64,000 nt of DNA from VFMC01 sp044359565 (GCA_044359565.1 JBIKLX010000003.1:1-64000); one strand, 5' to 3'. Shown: positions 8,522-17,162, counted from the first letter of the stretch. Numbers and translations are program-made. Notes: generated by a model from the letters alone, not told the origin.

Positions 8522-9691
8522 ATCGACGCCACCGACGACACCGCCGAAGCGCCGCAGGCACCCGACCCCGCCGCCTGGCGCGAGGTGGCGGGCCTGTTCA
8601 CCCGGCTCGGGTTCACGGCGTTCGGCGGGCCGGCAGCACACATCGCGATGATGCGCGATGAGGTGGTGACGCGACGGCAGTGGGTCGACGACCAGACCTT
8701 CATCGACCTGATGGGCGCCACCAACCTGGTGCCGGGTCCGAACTCGACCGAGCTGGCCGTGCACCTCGGCCTGCGCCGTGCCGGCTGGCGCGGGTTCGTG
8801 GCTGCGGCATGCGGGTTCATCCTGCCCGCGGTGGCCATCGTGCTGGTGCTCGCTGTGCTGTACGACCGGTACGGCACCACCCCCACAGCGCTCGACCTGT
8901 CGTACGGCATCGTGCCCGTCATCGTCGCTGTGGTGGCCCACGCATGTGTCGGCCTCGCCCGCACGGCGGTGAAGGACATCGTGCTCGGTGCCGTCGCTGT
9001 CGGCGCTGCCGCCGCCTGGCTGACTGGTGTGAACGAACTGGTGCTGCTGGGCGCGGCTGCCGTGGTGGGTGCGCTGTGGCGCAACCGGGGCGCGCTGCGC
9101 CCGGCCCAACGTCTGCACCTGTGGTTCATCGCCCCGTTCGGTCTGGCCGCGGCCACCACCACCGACCCCACGCTGGGGCGGCTGGCCTGGGTGTTCCTGA
9201 AGGTGGGCGCCGTGCTGTACGGCAGCGGCTACGTGCTGGTGTCGTTCCTCGAGGGCGACCTCGTCGACCGGCTCGGCTGGCTCACCGAACGGCAACTGCT
9301 CGATGCCGTCGCGATCGGTCAGTTCACCCCCGGGCCGGTGTTCACCACGGCCACGTTCGTCGGCTATCAGGTGGCTGGCCTACCCGGCGCACTGGTGGCA
9401 ACGGCGGCGATCTTCGCCCCGGCACTCGTGTTCGTCGCACTCCTGGCGCGCATCGTGCCGCTCATCCGTCGCTCGGCCTGGGCCGGCGGTGCGCTCGACG
9501 GCGTGAACGCGGCATCGCTCGGCATGATGGCCGCCGTCGTGGTGCGCCTGGCCGGGTCGGCGCTGGTCGACCCGCTCACCGTGGCCGTGGCGATTGTCGC
9601 CCTGGTGCTGCTGCTGACGGTGCGCCCCAACTCGGCCTGGCTGGTGGCCGGCGGCGCCACCGTGGGCCTGCTCCACGGCGCCCTCACCTGA
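8522..9691 (+). CDS. chrA: ChrA-family (CHR) transporter, possible ATC start
   Basis: Membrane transporter of the chromate ion transporter family; about ten helices in two related halves. The first half has TRLGFTAFGGPAAHIAMM and LVPGPNSTELAVHLG, the second LKVGAVLYGSGYVLVSFL and AIGQFTPGPVFTTATFVGY, both standard CHR motifs. The start is uncertain. Coding-like sequence runs back to the previous gene but has no ATG/GTG/TTG in the expected place. ATC at 8522 sits 7 nt after TACCCT (8509-8514), exactly where leaderless starts sit elsewhere here, and gives 389 aa. The first ordinary start, GTG 8585, would trim the conserved N-terminus. Chromate as substrate is only a family label. Confidence 0.8.
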   Translation: MDATDDTAEAPQAPDPAAWREVAGLFTRLGFTAFGGPAAHIAMMRDEVVTRRQWVDDQTFIDLMGATNLVPGPNSTELAVHLGLRRAGWRGFVAAACGFILPAVAIVLVLAVLYDRYGTTPTALDLSYGIVPVIVAVVAHACVGLARTAVKDIVLGAVAVGAAAAWLTGVNELVLLGAAAVVGALWRNRGALRPAQRLHLWFIAPFGLAAATTTDPTLGRLAWVFLKVGAVLYGSGYVLVSFLEGDLVDRLGWLTERQLLDAVAIGQFTPGPVFTTATFVGYQVAGLPGALVATAAIFAPALVFVALLARIVPLIRRSAWAGGALDGVNAASLGMMAAVVVRLAGSALVDPLTVAVAIVALVLLLTVRPNSAWLVAGGATVGLLHGALT

Positions 9692-9727
9692 CGACCCGGT
9701 GATGGCGCCGGCACCGATCGCGATGGG

Positions 9728-9733
9728 TACAGT
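9728..9733 (+). promoter_or_regulatory. -10 box of a leaderless promoter
   Basis: TACAGT, 7 nt before ATG 9741. Confidence 0.4.
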
Positions 9734-9740
9734 GGCAGCG

Positions 9741-10133
9741 ATGTCGATCGTCACCGAACCGGCCGTCGTTCCCGTCGAACGCCCACCCGCCGATCGGTTC
9801 ATGCGCGCGTTGCTGCGGGTCGACCGCGTCGAGAACGCAACCGCCGCCGATGCACGCAAGGCGATGCAGACATCAGTGATGGTGTCGGCGGTGCGATGCC
9901 TGCTCACCTACATCGTGCTGCCGTTCGTGTTGCCGTTCCTCGGCCTCGCCGCCGGTGTGGGCCCGGCGATCGGCGCCGTCATCGGCATCATCGCCGCGGT
10001 GTGCATCGTGTCGAGCATGCGCCGCTTCTGGCGGGTCGATCACCGGGCGCGCTGGGGCTACACGGCGTTCGGAACCCTGATGCTGGTGTTCCTGGTTGCG
10101 ATGTCCGTTCGCGACATCATCCGGGTCTTCTGA
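9741..10133 (+). CDS. Small membrane protein of unknown function
   Basis: 130 aa. Not recognised. Soluble N-terminus of about 45 residues (RVDRVENATAADARKAMQ), then three hydrophobic stretches: LLTYIVLPFVLPFLGLAAG, AIGAVIGIIAAVCIVSS, and GTLMLVFLVAMSV. A basic loop MRRFWRVDHRARW lies between the second and third. ATG 9741 chosen because of the -10 box 7 nt upstream and because upstream in-frame Met codons give residues unlike the rest. Sits alone between chrA and sod. Confidence 0.72.
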   Translation: MSIVTEPAVVPVERPPADRFMRALLRVDRVENATAADARKAMQTSVMVSAVRCLLTYIVLPFVLPFLGLAAGVGPAIGAVIGIIAAVCIVSSMRRFWRVDHRARWGYTAFGTLMLVFLVAMSVRDIIRVF

Positions 10134-10160
10134 CCCGACCCCCGGGCAGGTCGGCTCGGC

Positions 10161-10166
10161 TAGACC
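10161..10166 (+). promoter_or_regulatory. -10-like box of a leaderless sod promoter
   Basis: TAGACC, 7 nt before ATG 10174; weak match at the last base. Confidence 0.35.
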
Positions 10167-10173
10167 GACCCAC

Positions 10174-10785
10174 ATGGCCACCTACTCGCTGCCCGACCTC
10201 GCCTATGACCCCGCCGATCTCGAGCCGCACCTGTCGGCCCGGGTGGTCGAACTGCATCACGACAAACACCACGCCGCGTACGTTGCCGGCGCCAACACCG
10301 CGCTCGAGCAGCTCGACCAGGCCCGCGCCGAGCAACGCTGGGGCGACCTCGTCGGCCTCGAACGCGCCCTGGCGTTCCACGTCGGCGGGCATGTGCTGCA
10401 CTCGATCTACTGGACCAACCTGCACCCCGACGGCGGTGGCGAACCCGGCGGCCCGCTGCGCCGCGAGATCGACGAGACCTTCGACGGGTTCGCCTCGTTC
10501 CGCGCCCTGTTCAGTCACACCGCCACCACGGTGCAGGGCAGCGGTTGGGCGGTGCTCGCGTGGGAGCCCCTCGCGCAACGGCTCGTCGTGCAGCAACTGC
10601 TCACCCATCAGGACAACCATCTGCTGGGCGCCGTGCCGCTGCTCGCCGTCGATGTGTGGGAGCACGCCTACTACCTGCAGTACGCCAACCAGCGCGCCGA
10701 CTACGTGCATGCCGTCTGGAACATCGTCAACTGGACCGATGTGGCCGCCCGCCTCGAGCGCGCCCGCCAGACCGTCTTGGTCTAG
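10174..10785 (+). CDS. sod: Superoxide dismutase, Fe/Mn family
   Basis: Disproportionates superoxide in the cytoplasm. 203 aa, normal length. Metal-site segments are present: VELHHDKHHAAYV (first His), FHVGGHVLHS (second His), and DVWEHAYYLQY (Asp and third His). The protein ends with VWNIVNWTDVAARLERA. Metal preference cannot be fixed from this. The stop codon shares the palindrome CTAG with the stop of the convergent Fur-family gene, so a Fur-type regulator and a metal enzyme are tail to tail. The neighbouring Mo/Fe-S oxidoreductase can leak electrons to oxygen, which could explain the location; this is inference. Confidence 0.95.
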   Translation: MATYSLPDLAYDPADLEPHLSARVVELHHDKHHAAYVAGANTALEQLDQARAEQRWGDLVGLERALAFHVGGHVLHSIYWTNLHPDGGGEPGGPLRREIDETFDGFASFRALFSHTATTVQGSGWAVLAWEPLAQRLVVQQLLTHQDNHLLGAVPLLAVDVWEHAYYLQYANQRADYVHAVWNIVNWTDVAARLERARQTVLV

Positions 10786-11249
10786 TCCCTGTTGGTCGAG
10801 ACCCTGTTGGTCGAACCCGCGGCGCAGGTTGCGCAGCGGCCCACCAGGTCGAGCCGGTGGAAGGCAAGGGTGAAGGCGGCTGCGTCGGCGGCACGGTGCA
10901 GGGCATCGTCGAGCAGCCGTTCGGTGCCGTCGGGCAGGGTGAAGTCGCTCACCCGGCCGCACTCGCTGCACACCAGGTGATGGTGATGGTGCTCGGTGAG
11001 GTCTTCAGCCAGTTCGTAGTGCGCGTGTTCGTCGCCGGTGGTGATGCGGCTGACCAGGCGGGCCTGCTCGAGCACCGCCAGGTTGCGGTACACCGAGCTC
11101 TGGGCCAGACCCGGGCGGTGACGCAGGATCATCGGGATGGTGAGCGGTTCACCGGCCTCGGCCAGGGCGTGCAGCAACTCGCGCCGACCCGTCGTGTAGC
11201 GCTGCCCGTCGTCGCGCAGGCGCTGGAGGGCCATGTCGTCGATCTCCAC
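10782..11249 (-). CDS. Fur-family metal- or peroxide-responsive regulator
   Basis: DNA-binding repressor with an N-terminal winged helix (YTTGRRELLHALAE, helix GLAQSSVYRNLAVLEQ) and a C-terminal dimer domain. The metal sites are the His run after LTEH, VCSECG, and RCATC near the end, giving a structural Zn(Cys)4. 155 aa. Start is GTG 11249, 8 nt after a TAGCAT box on the minus strand. A much longer frame through coxS is rejected. Subtype (Fur, Zur or PerR) is not resolved. Converges with sod and diverges from coxSLM, so its 138-bp upstream region also serves the cox operon. Confidence 0.9.
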   Translation of the reverse strand: MEIDDMALQRLRDDGQRYTTGRRELLHALAEAGEPLTIPMILRHRPGLAQSSVYRNLAVLEQARLVSRITTGDEHAHYELAEDLTEHHHHHLVCSECGRVSDFTLPDGTERLLDDALHRAADAAAFTLAFHRLDLVGRCATCAAGSTNRVSTNRD

Positions 11250-11257
11250 CGGGCGTG

Positions 11258-11263
11258 ATGCTA
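11258..11263 (-). promoter_or_regulatory. -10 box of a leaderless fur-family promoter
   Basis: TAGCAT on the minus strand, 8 nt before GTG 11249, in the fur/coxS divergent region. Confidence 0.4.
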
Positions 11264-11387
11264 CCGAGGCCACGCCGACCATCGCCGACTGCGCGACCGT
11301 CCATGTGCGAGCGGGGTCGAAAATGGTGCATGATTGGTTGCGCCAACTTGGGGGCACACCGAACCACCCACTCACGAGGGGACATTC

Positions 11388-11846
11388 ATGAAGATCCGCG
11401 TCACCGTCAACGGCACGGCGCACGACAGCGATGTCGAACCGCGCACGTTGCTCGTCCACTACGTCCGCGAGGCGCTGGGCCTCACCGGCACCAACATCGG
11501 CTGCGACACCTCGTCGTGTGGCGCATGCAGCCTGCACCTGAACGGTGAGGCCGTGAAGAGCTGCACCGTGTTGGCCGTGCAGGCCGATGGTGCCGAGATC
11601 ACCACCATCGAGGGCATGGCATCGGCCGATGGCACGATGCACCCGATGCAGCAGGCCTTCATGGAGAACCACGCCCTGCAGTGCGGCTATTGCACGCCCG
11701 GCATGGTGATGGCGGCCTCGAGCCTGCTGAAGGAGAACCCCAACCCCACCGAGGAAGAAGTGCGCCTCGGCCTGGAAGGCAACCTCTGCCGGTGCACCGG
11801 CTACCACAACATCGTCAAGGCCGTCCTCGCCTGCGCAGGCGAGTGA
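11388..11846 (+). CDS. coxS: Molybdenum hydroxylase small subunit, two [2Fe-2S] clusters
   Basis: Passes electrons from the Mo site to FAD. 152 aa, normal length. Plant-type ferredoxin cluster: C39, C44, C47 and C59 (GCDTSSCGAC, SC). The second, all-helical cluster uses C99 and C102 (CGYC), C134 and C136 (CRCTGY). ATG 11388 has GAGGGGA upstream, so this operon is leadered, unlike many neighbours. First gene of coxS-coxL-coxM; 25 nt to coxL. Confidence 0.96.
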   Translation: MKIRVTVNGTAHDSDVEPRTLLVHYVREALGLTGTNIGCDTSSCGACSLHLNGEAVKSCTVLAVQADGAEITTIEGMASADGTMHPMQQAFMENHALQCGYCTPGMVMAASSLLKENPNPTEEEVRLGLEGNLCRCTGYHNIVKAVLACAGE

Positions 11847-11871
11847 CGACACTCGGGAAGGGGACCCGATC

Positions 11872-14265
11872 ATGACCATCATCGACGATCGCCCAGGTGC
11901 CGTGTTGGGGACACGGCGGCTGCGCAAGGAAGACCCTGCGCTGCTCACCGGCGAAGCGAAGTACACCAACGACTTGAACATCCCCGGGGCACTGCACCTC
12001 GCTCTGGTGCGCAGCCCCTACGCCCATGCCCGCATCCTCAGCGTCGACCTCAGTGCCGCGCTGGCCATGCCGGGTGTGGTCGCCGCCTACAGCGGTGCCG
12101 ACCTGATGAGTCTCTGGGCTGCGCCCATGCCCAGCGCCTGGCCCGTCACGGCCGATATGAAGAACCCGGCCCACTACCCCGTGGCCGTCGGCAAGGTCAC
12201 CTACATGGGCGACGGCGTCGCCTGCGTGCTGGCCACCAGCGAGGCAGCGGCCCGCGATGCGGTCGAGGCCGTCGTCGTCGAGTACGAGGCGTTGCCCGCG
12301 ATCATCGACGTCGACGACGCGCTGAGCGACCGGGTGATCATCCACGAGGGTGAGGGCACCAACCGCAGTTACACGTGGGACCTCAAGGTGGAAGGTACCG
12401 AGGGCCAGGTCGACGCGGCCTTCGCCAGCGCGGCCTACACCGTGAGCGAGCACTACGTGCAGCAGCGGCTCATCCCGATGGCCATGGAGCCGCGTGCGGT
12501 GGCCGCCGTGCCGCAGCCCTTCGGCGGCGACATGACGCTGTACAGCGCCACGCAGATCCCGCACATCTTGAAGGTGATGACCGCCCTCACGCTCGGTATC
12601 CCCGAGCACCAGATGCGGGTGGTCGCACCCGCGGTGGGTGGCGGCTTCGGCGCCAAACTCGACGTCTACGCCGAGGAGTTGCTGTGTGTGGCCCTGGCCC
12701 GCAAGCACAAGGCACCGGTGCGCTGGAACGAAGAGCGTGGCGAGAACACCCAGGCCAGCATCCACGGGCGGGCCCAGAAGCAGCACATCGAGCTCGCCGC
12801 CGATGCCGATGGCAAGCTCACTGCGGTGCGAGTGCGGTTGCTGGCCGACATGGGCGGCTACCTGCAACTCATCACCCCGGGTATCCCGCTGCTCGGGGCG
12901 TTCCTATACGCCGGCGTGTACGACCTGCCCGTCGCCTACGACTTCAGCTGCACGGGCGTGTTCACCACGATGACCCCCACCGACGCCTACCGCGGTGCGG
13001 GCCGGCCCGAGGCCACCTACGCCATCGAACGCGCCATGGACGCCCTCGCGGCGAAGATGGGCGTCGATCCGATGGAGTTGCGTCGCCGCAACTACATCCG
13101 CAAAGAGCAGTTCCCGTACACGGCGTTCACCGGCCTGGTGTACGACAGCGGCGACCACGAAGCAGCGGCCGACATGGCAGCCGGCCTGGCCGACTACGCC
13201 GGCAAGCGGGCCCGCCAAACCACGCAGAACGTGCCGGGTGCCACCAAGCGGCTCGGTATCGGCGTGTGCAGCTACTTCGAGATGTGCGGCCTCGCCCCGT
13301 CGCGGGTGCTCGCCTCGCTGAACTACGGCGCGGGTGGCTGGGAGGCCGCCACAGTGCGCATCCTGCCCACCAACAAGGTGCAGGTGGTCACCGGCACGTC
13401 GCCGCACGGCCAAGGGCACGAGACCTCGTGGAGCATGATCGTCGCCGACAAGTTGGGCATCAGCCCCGACGATGTCGACGTACTGCACAGCGACACGGCC
13501 CTCGCGCCACTCGGCCTCGACACCTACGGCTCGCGTTCGCTGCCCGTCGGCGGCGTGGCCGTCGCGATGGCATGCGACAAGGTGATCGACAAGGCCAAGA
13601 AGATCGCCGCCCACCAGTTGGAGGCGAACGAGGACGACCTCGAGTTCGTCGGTGGCACCTTCACGGTGAAGGGCTCGCCCGACAAGGCGATGCCGCTCGC
13701 CGCCATCGCGTTCGAGGCCTTCACCGCCCACAACCTGCCCGACGGCCTCGAGCCCAACCTCGAGGCCCAGGTGACCTACGACCCGCCGAACTTCTCGTGG
13801 CCGTTCGGCACCCACATCTGCACCGTCGAGGTCGATGTCGAGACCGGCCAGGTGGAGGTGCTGCAGTACGTCGCCGTCGACGACTGCGGCAACCAGGTGA
13901 ACCCGCTCATCGTCGAGGGCCAGGTGCACGGCGGCGTCGTGCAGGGCATGGCCCAGGCGCTGTTCGAGGAGGCCGTCTACGACACCGATGGCAACCTGAA
14001 GACCACCTCGCTCGCCGAGTACCTCGTACCCGCAGCGAGCGATGTCCCGCCGATCACCCTCGGCCACACCATCACCCCGTCGCCCACCAACCAGTTGGGC
14101 GTGAAGGGCATCGGCGAGGCAGGCACCATCGGTGCCGCACCCGCCGTCATCAATGCCATCGTCGACGCACTGTCCGGCCTGGGTGTCACCGACATCGCCA
14201 TGCCGGCCAGTCCGCAGACGGTCTGGAAAGCTATTCACCACGCGCAGCAAGGAGCCAACACGTGA
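11872..14265 (+). CDS. coxL: Molybdenum hydroxylase large subunit, form II CO-dehydrogenase-like
   Basis: Catalytic Mo subunit, 797 aa. Family N-terminus LGTRRLRKEDPALLTGEAKY, GGGFGAK near residue 255, AYRGAGR near 371 (form II signature), SPHGQGHETSWS near 510, and GIGEAG with the catalytic Glu near 745. Preceded by AAGGGGA. Its stop overlaps the coxM start (GTGA). Distinct from the orphan copy at 3.5 kb by a longer N-terminal region. Form II enzymes have uncertain substrates; CO, purines, aldehydes or N-heterocycles are all possible. Confidence 0.94.
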   Translation: MTIIDDRPGAVLGTRRLRKEDPALLTGEAKYTNDLNIPGALHLALVRSPYAHARILSVDLSAALAMPGVVAAYSGADLMSLWAAPMPSAWPVTADMKNPAHYPVAVGKVTYMGDGVACVLATSEAAARDAVEAVVVEYEALPAIIDVDDALSDRVIIHEGEGTNRSYTWDLKVEGTEGQVDAAFASAAYTVSEHYVQQRLIPMAMEPRAVAAVPQPFGGDMTLYSATQIPHILKVMTALTLGIPEHQMRVVAPAVGGGFGAKLDVYAEELLCVALARKHKAPVRWNEERGENTQASIHGRAQKQHIELAADADGKLTAVRVRLLADMGGYLQLITPGIPLLGAFLYAGVYDLPVAYDFSCTGVFTTMTPTDAYRGAGRPEATYAIERAMDALAAKMGVDPMELRRRNYIRKEQFPYTAFTGLVYDSGDHEAAADMAAGLADYAGKRARQTTQNVPGATKRLGIGVCSYFEMCGLAPSRVLASLNYGAGGWEAATVRILPTNKVQVVTGTSPHGQGHETSWSMIVADKLGISPDDVDVLHSDTALAPLGLDTYGSRSLPVGGVAVAMACDKVIDKAKKIAAHQLEANEDDLEFVGGTFTVKGSPDKAMPLAAIAFEAFTAHNLPDGLEPNLEAQVTYDPPNFSWPFGTHICTVEVDVETGQVEVLQYVAVDDCGNQVNPLIVEGQVHGGVVQGMAQALFEEAVYDTDGNLKTTSLAEYLVPAASDVPPITLGHTITPSPTNQLGVKGIGEAGTIGAAPAVINAIVDALSGLGVTDIAMPASPQTVWKAIHHAQQGANT

Positions 14266-15086
14266 TCCCCGCACCCTTCGAATATGTCCGGGCCGGTTCG
14301 GCCGCCGAGGCCATCAGCCTCATCGGTCAGCACGGCGACGAGGCCAAGTTCCTCGCCGGTGGCCACAGCCTGCTGCCGCTGATGAAGCTGCGACTGGCCC
14401 AACCGAGCGTGCTGGTCGACATCGGCCGGGTGAGCGATCTGTCGTACATCCGCGACGCCGGCGACCACATCGCCATCGGTGCGCTCACCCGACACATGGA
14501 TGTCGAGACGAGCCCGGTGCTGGCCGAGCACGTGCCGCTGCTGGCCCATGCTGCCGGCCACGTGGGCGACCCGCAGGTGCGCCACCGCGGCACGATCGGC
14601 GGCTCGATCGCCCACAGCGACCCGGCCAGCGACCTGCCGGCCACCACACTGGCGCTCGGCGCCACGTACGTGGCCCAGGGCCCCAACGGCACCCGCGAGA
14701 TCCCGGCGACGGAGTTCTTCCACGGCTTCTTGCAGACGGCGCTCGAGCCCGACGAGATGCTCACCGAGATCCGCGTGCCGAAGATGAACGGTGCCGGCTG
14801 GAGCTTCCAGAAGTTCAACCGCCGCGCACAGGACTGGGCCATCGTCGGTGTCGCCGCTTGGCGACGCAACGGCGACAGCGGTGTGGCGCTGGTGAACATG
14901 GGCAGCGTGCCCATCCTCGCCTCGAGCGTCAGCTCGGCCCTGGCCGGTGGCGCGTCCATCGCCGACGCGGCCGAGCAGGCCGCCGCCGAGTCCGAGCCGC
15001 AGAGCGACCTGAACGCCACGCCCGAGTACCGCGTGCACCTGGCCAAGGTGCTGGTGCGCCGGGCCCTCGAGCAGGCCAGCAAGTAG
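14262..15086 (+). CDS. coxM: Molybdenum hydroxylase FAD-binding medium subunit
   Basis: Takes electrons from the small subunit to FAD and on to the acceptor. 274 aa, usual length. FAD motifs AGGHSLLPLMKLRL near residue 30 and TIGGSIAHSDPASDLP near 110 are as in CoxM/XdhB. GTG 14262 has AAGGAG 9 nt upstream and overlaps the coxL stop. Gene order S-L-M differs from the M-S-L of Oligotropha. A strong terminator hairpin follows at 15096. Confidence 0.95.
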   Translation: MIPAPFEYVRAGSAAEAISLIGQHGDEAKFLAGGHSLLPLMKLRLAQPSVLVDIGRVSDLSYIRDAGDHIAIGALTRHMDVETSPVLAEHVPLLAHAAGHVGDPQVRHRGTIGGSIAHSDPASDLPATTLALGATYVAQGPNGTREIPATEFFHGFLQTALEPDEMLTEIRVPKMNGAGWSFQKFNRRAQDWAIVGVAAWRRNGDSGVALVNMGSVPILASSVSSALAGGASIADAAEQAAAESEPQSDLNATPEYRVHLAKVLVRRALEQASK

Positions 15087-15095
15087 TTCACGCCG

Positions 15096-15135
15096 ACGGG
15101 GCCCGGGCTGCCGTTCGCGGCGGCACGGGCCCCGT
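15096..15135 (+). terminator. Hairpin terminator after coxSLM
   Basis: Arms 15096-15113 and 15118-15135 pair over 18 positions with one mismatch, around a TTCG tetraloop (outer arm ACGGGGCCCG). No clear T-tract. Confidence 0.75.
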
Positions 15136-15172
15136 TGTCGCGTCTGCGCACGGCAGCGGCCACACTGGCGGG

Positions 15173-16081
15173 GTGCGCATCGTCTCGCTCCTCCCCTCCG
15201 CCACCGAGATCGTCTTCGCCCTGGGCCTGGGTGACCACCTGGTCGGCGTCACCTTCGAGTGCGATCACCCGGCCGAGGCCCGCACCGGACGACACATCGT
15301 GGTGGGTGGCCTCGACACCCATGGCCTCAGCCCGGCAGCCATCGACGAGCTCGTGCGCGCCAAGGTGGCGGCGGGCGACGACCTGTACGTGCTCGACGAG
15401 GCCCTCTTCGCGCAGTGCGCGCCCGATGTGGTGCTGACCCAAGATCTGTGCCGGGTGTGCGCGTTGCCGAGCGGCGAGGTGGACGCTGCACTCGATCACC
15501 TCGGCTGCACCGCCGACGTCGTGACGCTCGACCCGCACACCCTCGACGATGTGCTGGCCACGATTCCAGCGGTGGCTGGCGCATGTGGTGTGCCGCACCG
15601 CGGCGACGAGTTGCTCGCCGGCCTGCAGGACCGTCTCGACGCCGTCGCCGCAGCCGTGGCAGCCCGAGCAGCGGAGCCACCGCGGGTGCTGGTGATCGAG
15701 TGGGTGGAGCCGCCGTTCCTGGCCGGTCACTGGGTGCCCGATCTGGTGGAGCGGGCCGGCGGCGTACCCGTGCTCGCCCGGCCGGGTGGCCGCTCGGTGC
15801 CGGCCACCTGGCCCGAACTCGTCGAGGCCGCCCGCGACGTCGACCTCGTGCTGGTGGCCCCCTGCGGATTCGGTGTCGACGCCGCCGTCGCGCAGGCGGC
15901 AACGGTTGCCGAGCGACTGGGCTGCAGCGCACCGGTGTGGGCCATCGACGCGAACGCGCTGGTGGTGCGTCCGGGCCCGCGCCTGGTCGACGGGGTGGAG
16001 ACGATCGCGGCCATCCTGCACGGCATCGCCCCGGTCGACGCCCACCGCGCCCGCCAGGTGGCGGCGGACGCAACGCCATGA
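15173..16081 (+). CDS. BtuF-like periplasmic-binding-fold protein without signal peptide
   Basis: 302 aa with the cobalamin/iron-siderophore binding-protein fold: RIVSLLPSATEIVFALGLGDHLVGV at the N-terminus (given in part: SLLPSATEIVFALG), DVVLTQDLCRVCALP, and a second lobe with VLVIEWVEPPFLAGHWVPDL. It starts directly with the first strand and has no signal peptide or lipobox, so it is cytoplasmic or lacks an export signal in this frame. GTG 15173 sits 6 nt after CACACT (15161-15166). The group is often annotated as cobalamin-binding protein; ligand unproven. No ABC partner genes adjoin. Confidence 0.82.
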   Translation: MRIVSLLPSATEIVFALGLGDHLVGVTFECDHPAEARTGRHIVVGGLDTHGLSPAAIDELVRAKVAAGDDLYVLDEALFAQCAPDVVLTQDLCRVCALPSGEVDAALDHLGCTADVVTLDPHTLDDVLATIPAVAGACGVPHRGDELLAGLQDRLDAVAAAVAARAAEPPRVLVIEWVEPPFLAGHWVPDLVERAGGVPVLARPGGRSVPATWPELVEAARDVDLVLVAPCGFGVDAAVAQAATVAERLGCSAPVWAIDANALVVRPGPRLVDGVETIAAILHGIAPVDAHRARQVAADATP

Positions 16082-16100
16082 ACAGACGGTGAACGTTCGG

Positions 16101-16106
16101 TAACGT
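16101..16106 (+). promoter_or_regulatory. -10 box of a leaderless promoter
   Basis: TAACGT, 8 nt before ATG 16115. Confidence 0.5.
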
Positions 16107-16114
16107 CTCGTCTC

Positions 16115-17158
16115 ATGCTCGCCGAGGCCGATCTCCCCACTTCCTCCGGCGAGCGCGGCGAGACGGGCGATCCCCGTGCCCGCACAGCCGACGGCCGCTG
16201 GCGTATCGCCCGACTGGTGCCACTCGATCCGTTCCACTACACACGCGTGGCGATGATGATCGGGTACGGCCTCACCTACGTGTGGTGGACCCGCAACCGC
16301 GGCCTCGTCACCGACCGCATCTCGGTGGCGGCCGCGTTGGGCTTGTTCCTGCTGTGCGCCAACCTCGGTCGGCCGTGGCGGCGGTGGGCGCAACTGGCAC
16401 TCGATGCTGGGCTGTACTGCCTGATGTGGTTCGGCTACGAGATGACCCGCGGCCTGGCCGACCGGGTGGGCATGCCACTGCAGGTGCACGCGATGCTCAA
16501 CATCGACCGGGTGCTGTTCTTGGGCGCCGACCCCACGGTGTGGCTGCAACAGCGCCTCTACGAACGTGGCAACGTGCACTGGTACGACCAGGTGCTGTCG
16601 CTCACCTACTACACCCACTTCTGGCTACCGGTGGTGGCACTCGGCGTACTGTGGGCCACGCGGCGCTACCAGTGGAAGCGCTTCATGAAGCGCTTCGCCA
16701 CGCTGCTGGCCATCGCGTGCACGATGTTCGTGCTGCTGCCCACGGCACCGCCGTGGATGGTGGCGAGCCCCAAGTACCCGTACCAGGTGCTGCCGCCGTT
16801 GGCCCGCCACACGGGCGAAGGCCTGAAGTCGCTCGGCTTCTACGGCTTCTTCCACGACTGGAACAACGCACTCGACTGGACCAACGCCGTCGCGGCGATG
16901 CCCTCGCTGCACGCGGGGTTCGCGCTGTTCGTGCCAACCTTCTTCCTGCCGATGGTGAAGCCGTGGTGGGGCAAGGCACTGATGATGCTCTTCCCGCTCA
17001 CGATGCTCACCGCGCTCGTCTACTTCGCCGAGCACTGGGTGATCGACGGTCTGGTGGGTTGGGCGCTGGTCGGCGTCTCGTTCCTCGTGTGGAACCGCAT
17101 CGAGCGCCGCCAGCGCGATCGACGCGCCCAGCAGGCCCGCAACGCGCTCGAGGGATGA
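16115..17158 (+). CDS. PAP2-superfamily membrane phosphatase/phosphotransferase
   Basis: 347 aa integral membrane protein with about six helices. The PAP2-like active-site parts are AAMPSLHAGFALF near residue 270 (Ser/His) and YFAEHWVIDGLVGWA near 305 (His/Asp), the pattern of the inositol-phosphorylceramide-synthase-like PAP2 branch. A hydrophilic N-terminus of about 40 residues precedes the first helix. Likely acts on a lipid phosphate at the membrane; substrate unknown. The next gene follows after 4 nt. Confidence 0.85.
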   Translation: MLAEADLPTSSGERGETGDPRARTADGRWRIARLVPLDPFHYTRVAMMIGYGLTYVWWTRNRGLVTDRISVAAALGLFLLCANLGRPWRRWAQLALDAGLYCLMWFGYEMTRGLADRVGMPLQVHAMLNIDRVLFLGADPTVWLQQRLYERGNVHWYDQVLSLTYYTHFWLPVVALGVLWATRRYQWKRFMKRFATLLAIACTMFVLLPTAPPWMVASPKYPYQVLPPLARHTGEGLKSLGFYGFFHDWNNALDWTNAVAAMPSLHAGFALFVPTFFLPMVKPWWGKALMMLFPLTMLTALVYFAEHWVIDGLVGWALVGVSFLVWNRIERRQRDRRAQQARNALEG

Positions 17159-17162
17159 CGCA

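Noticed and set aside
11100..11200. The five-His run in the Fur-family protein as a special metal tag
   Set aside because: A His-rich stretch before CxxC is normal for this family.
10782..11981. Reading the Fur-family gene as a 399-residue protein
   Set aside because: The extra N-terminus would run through coxS; the family start and a -10 box place it at 11249.
3461..14265. Calling the coxL genes true form I CO dehydrogenase
   Set aside because: Both have AYRGAGR, not AYRCSFR; CO oxidation cannot be claimed.
14327..16618. 763-codon minus-strand frame across coxM, the BtuF-like and PAP2 genes
   Set aside because: Same reason: the plus strand carries three recognised genes.
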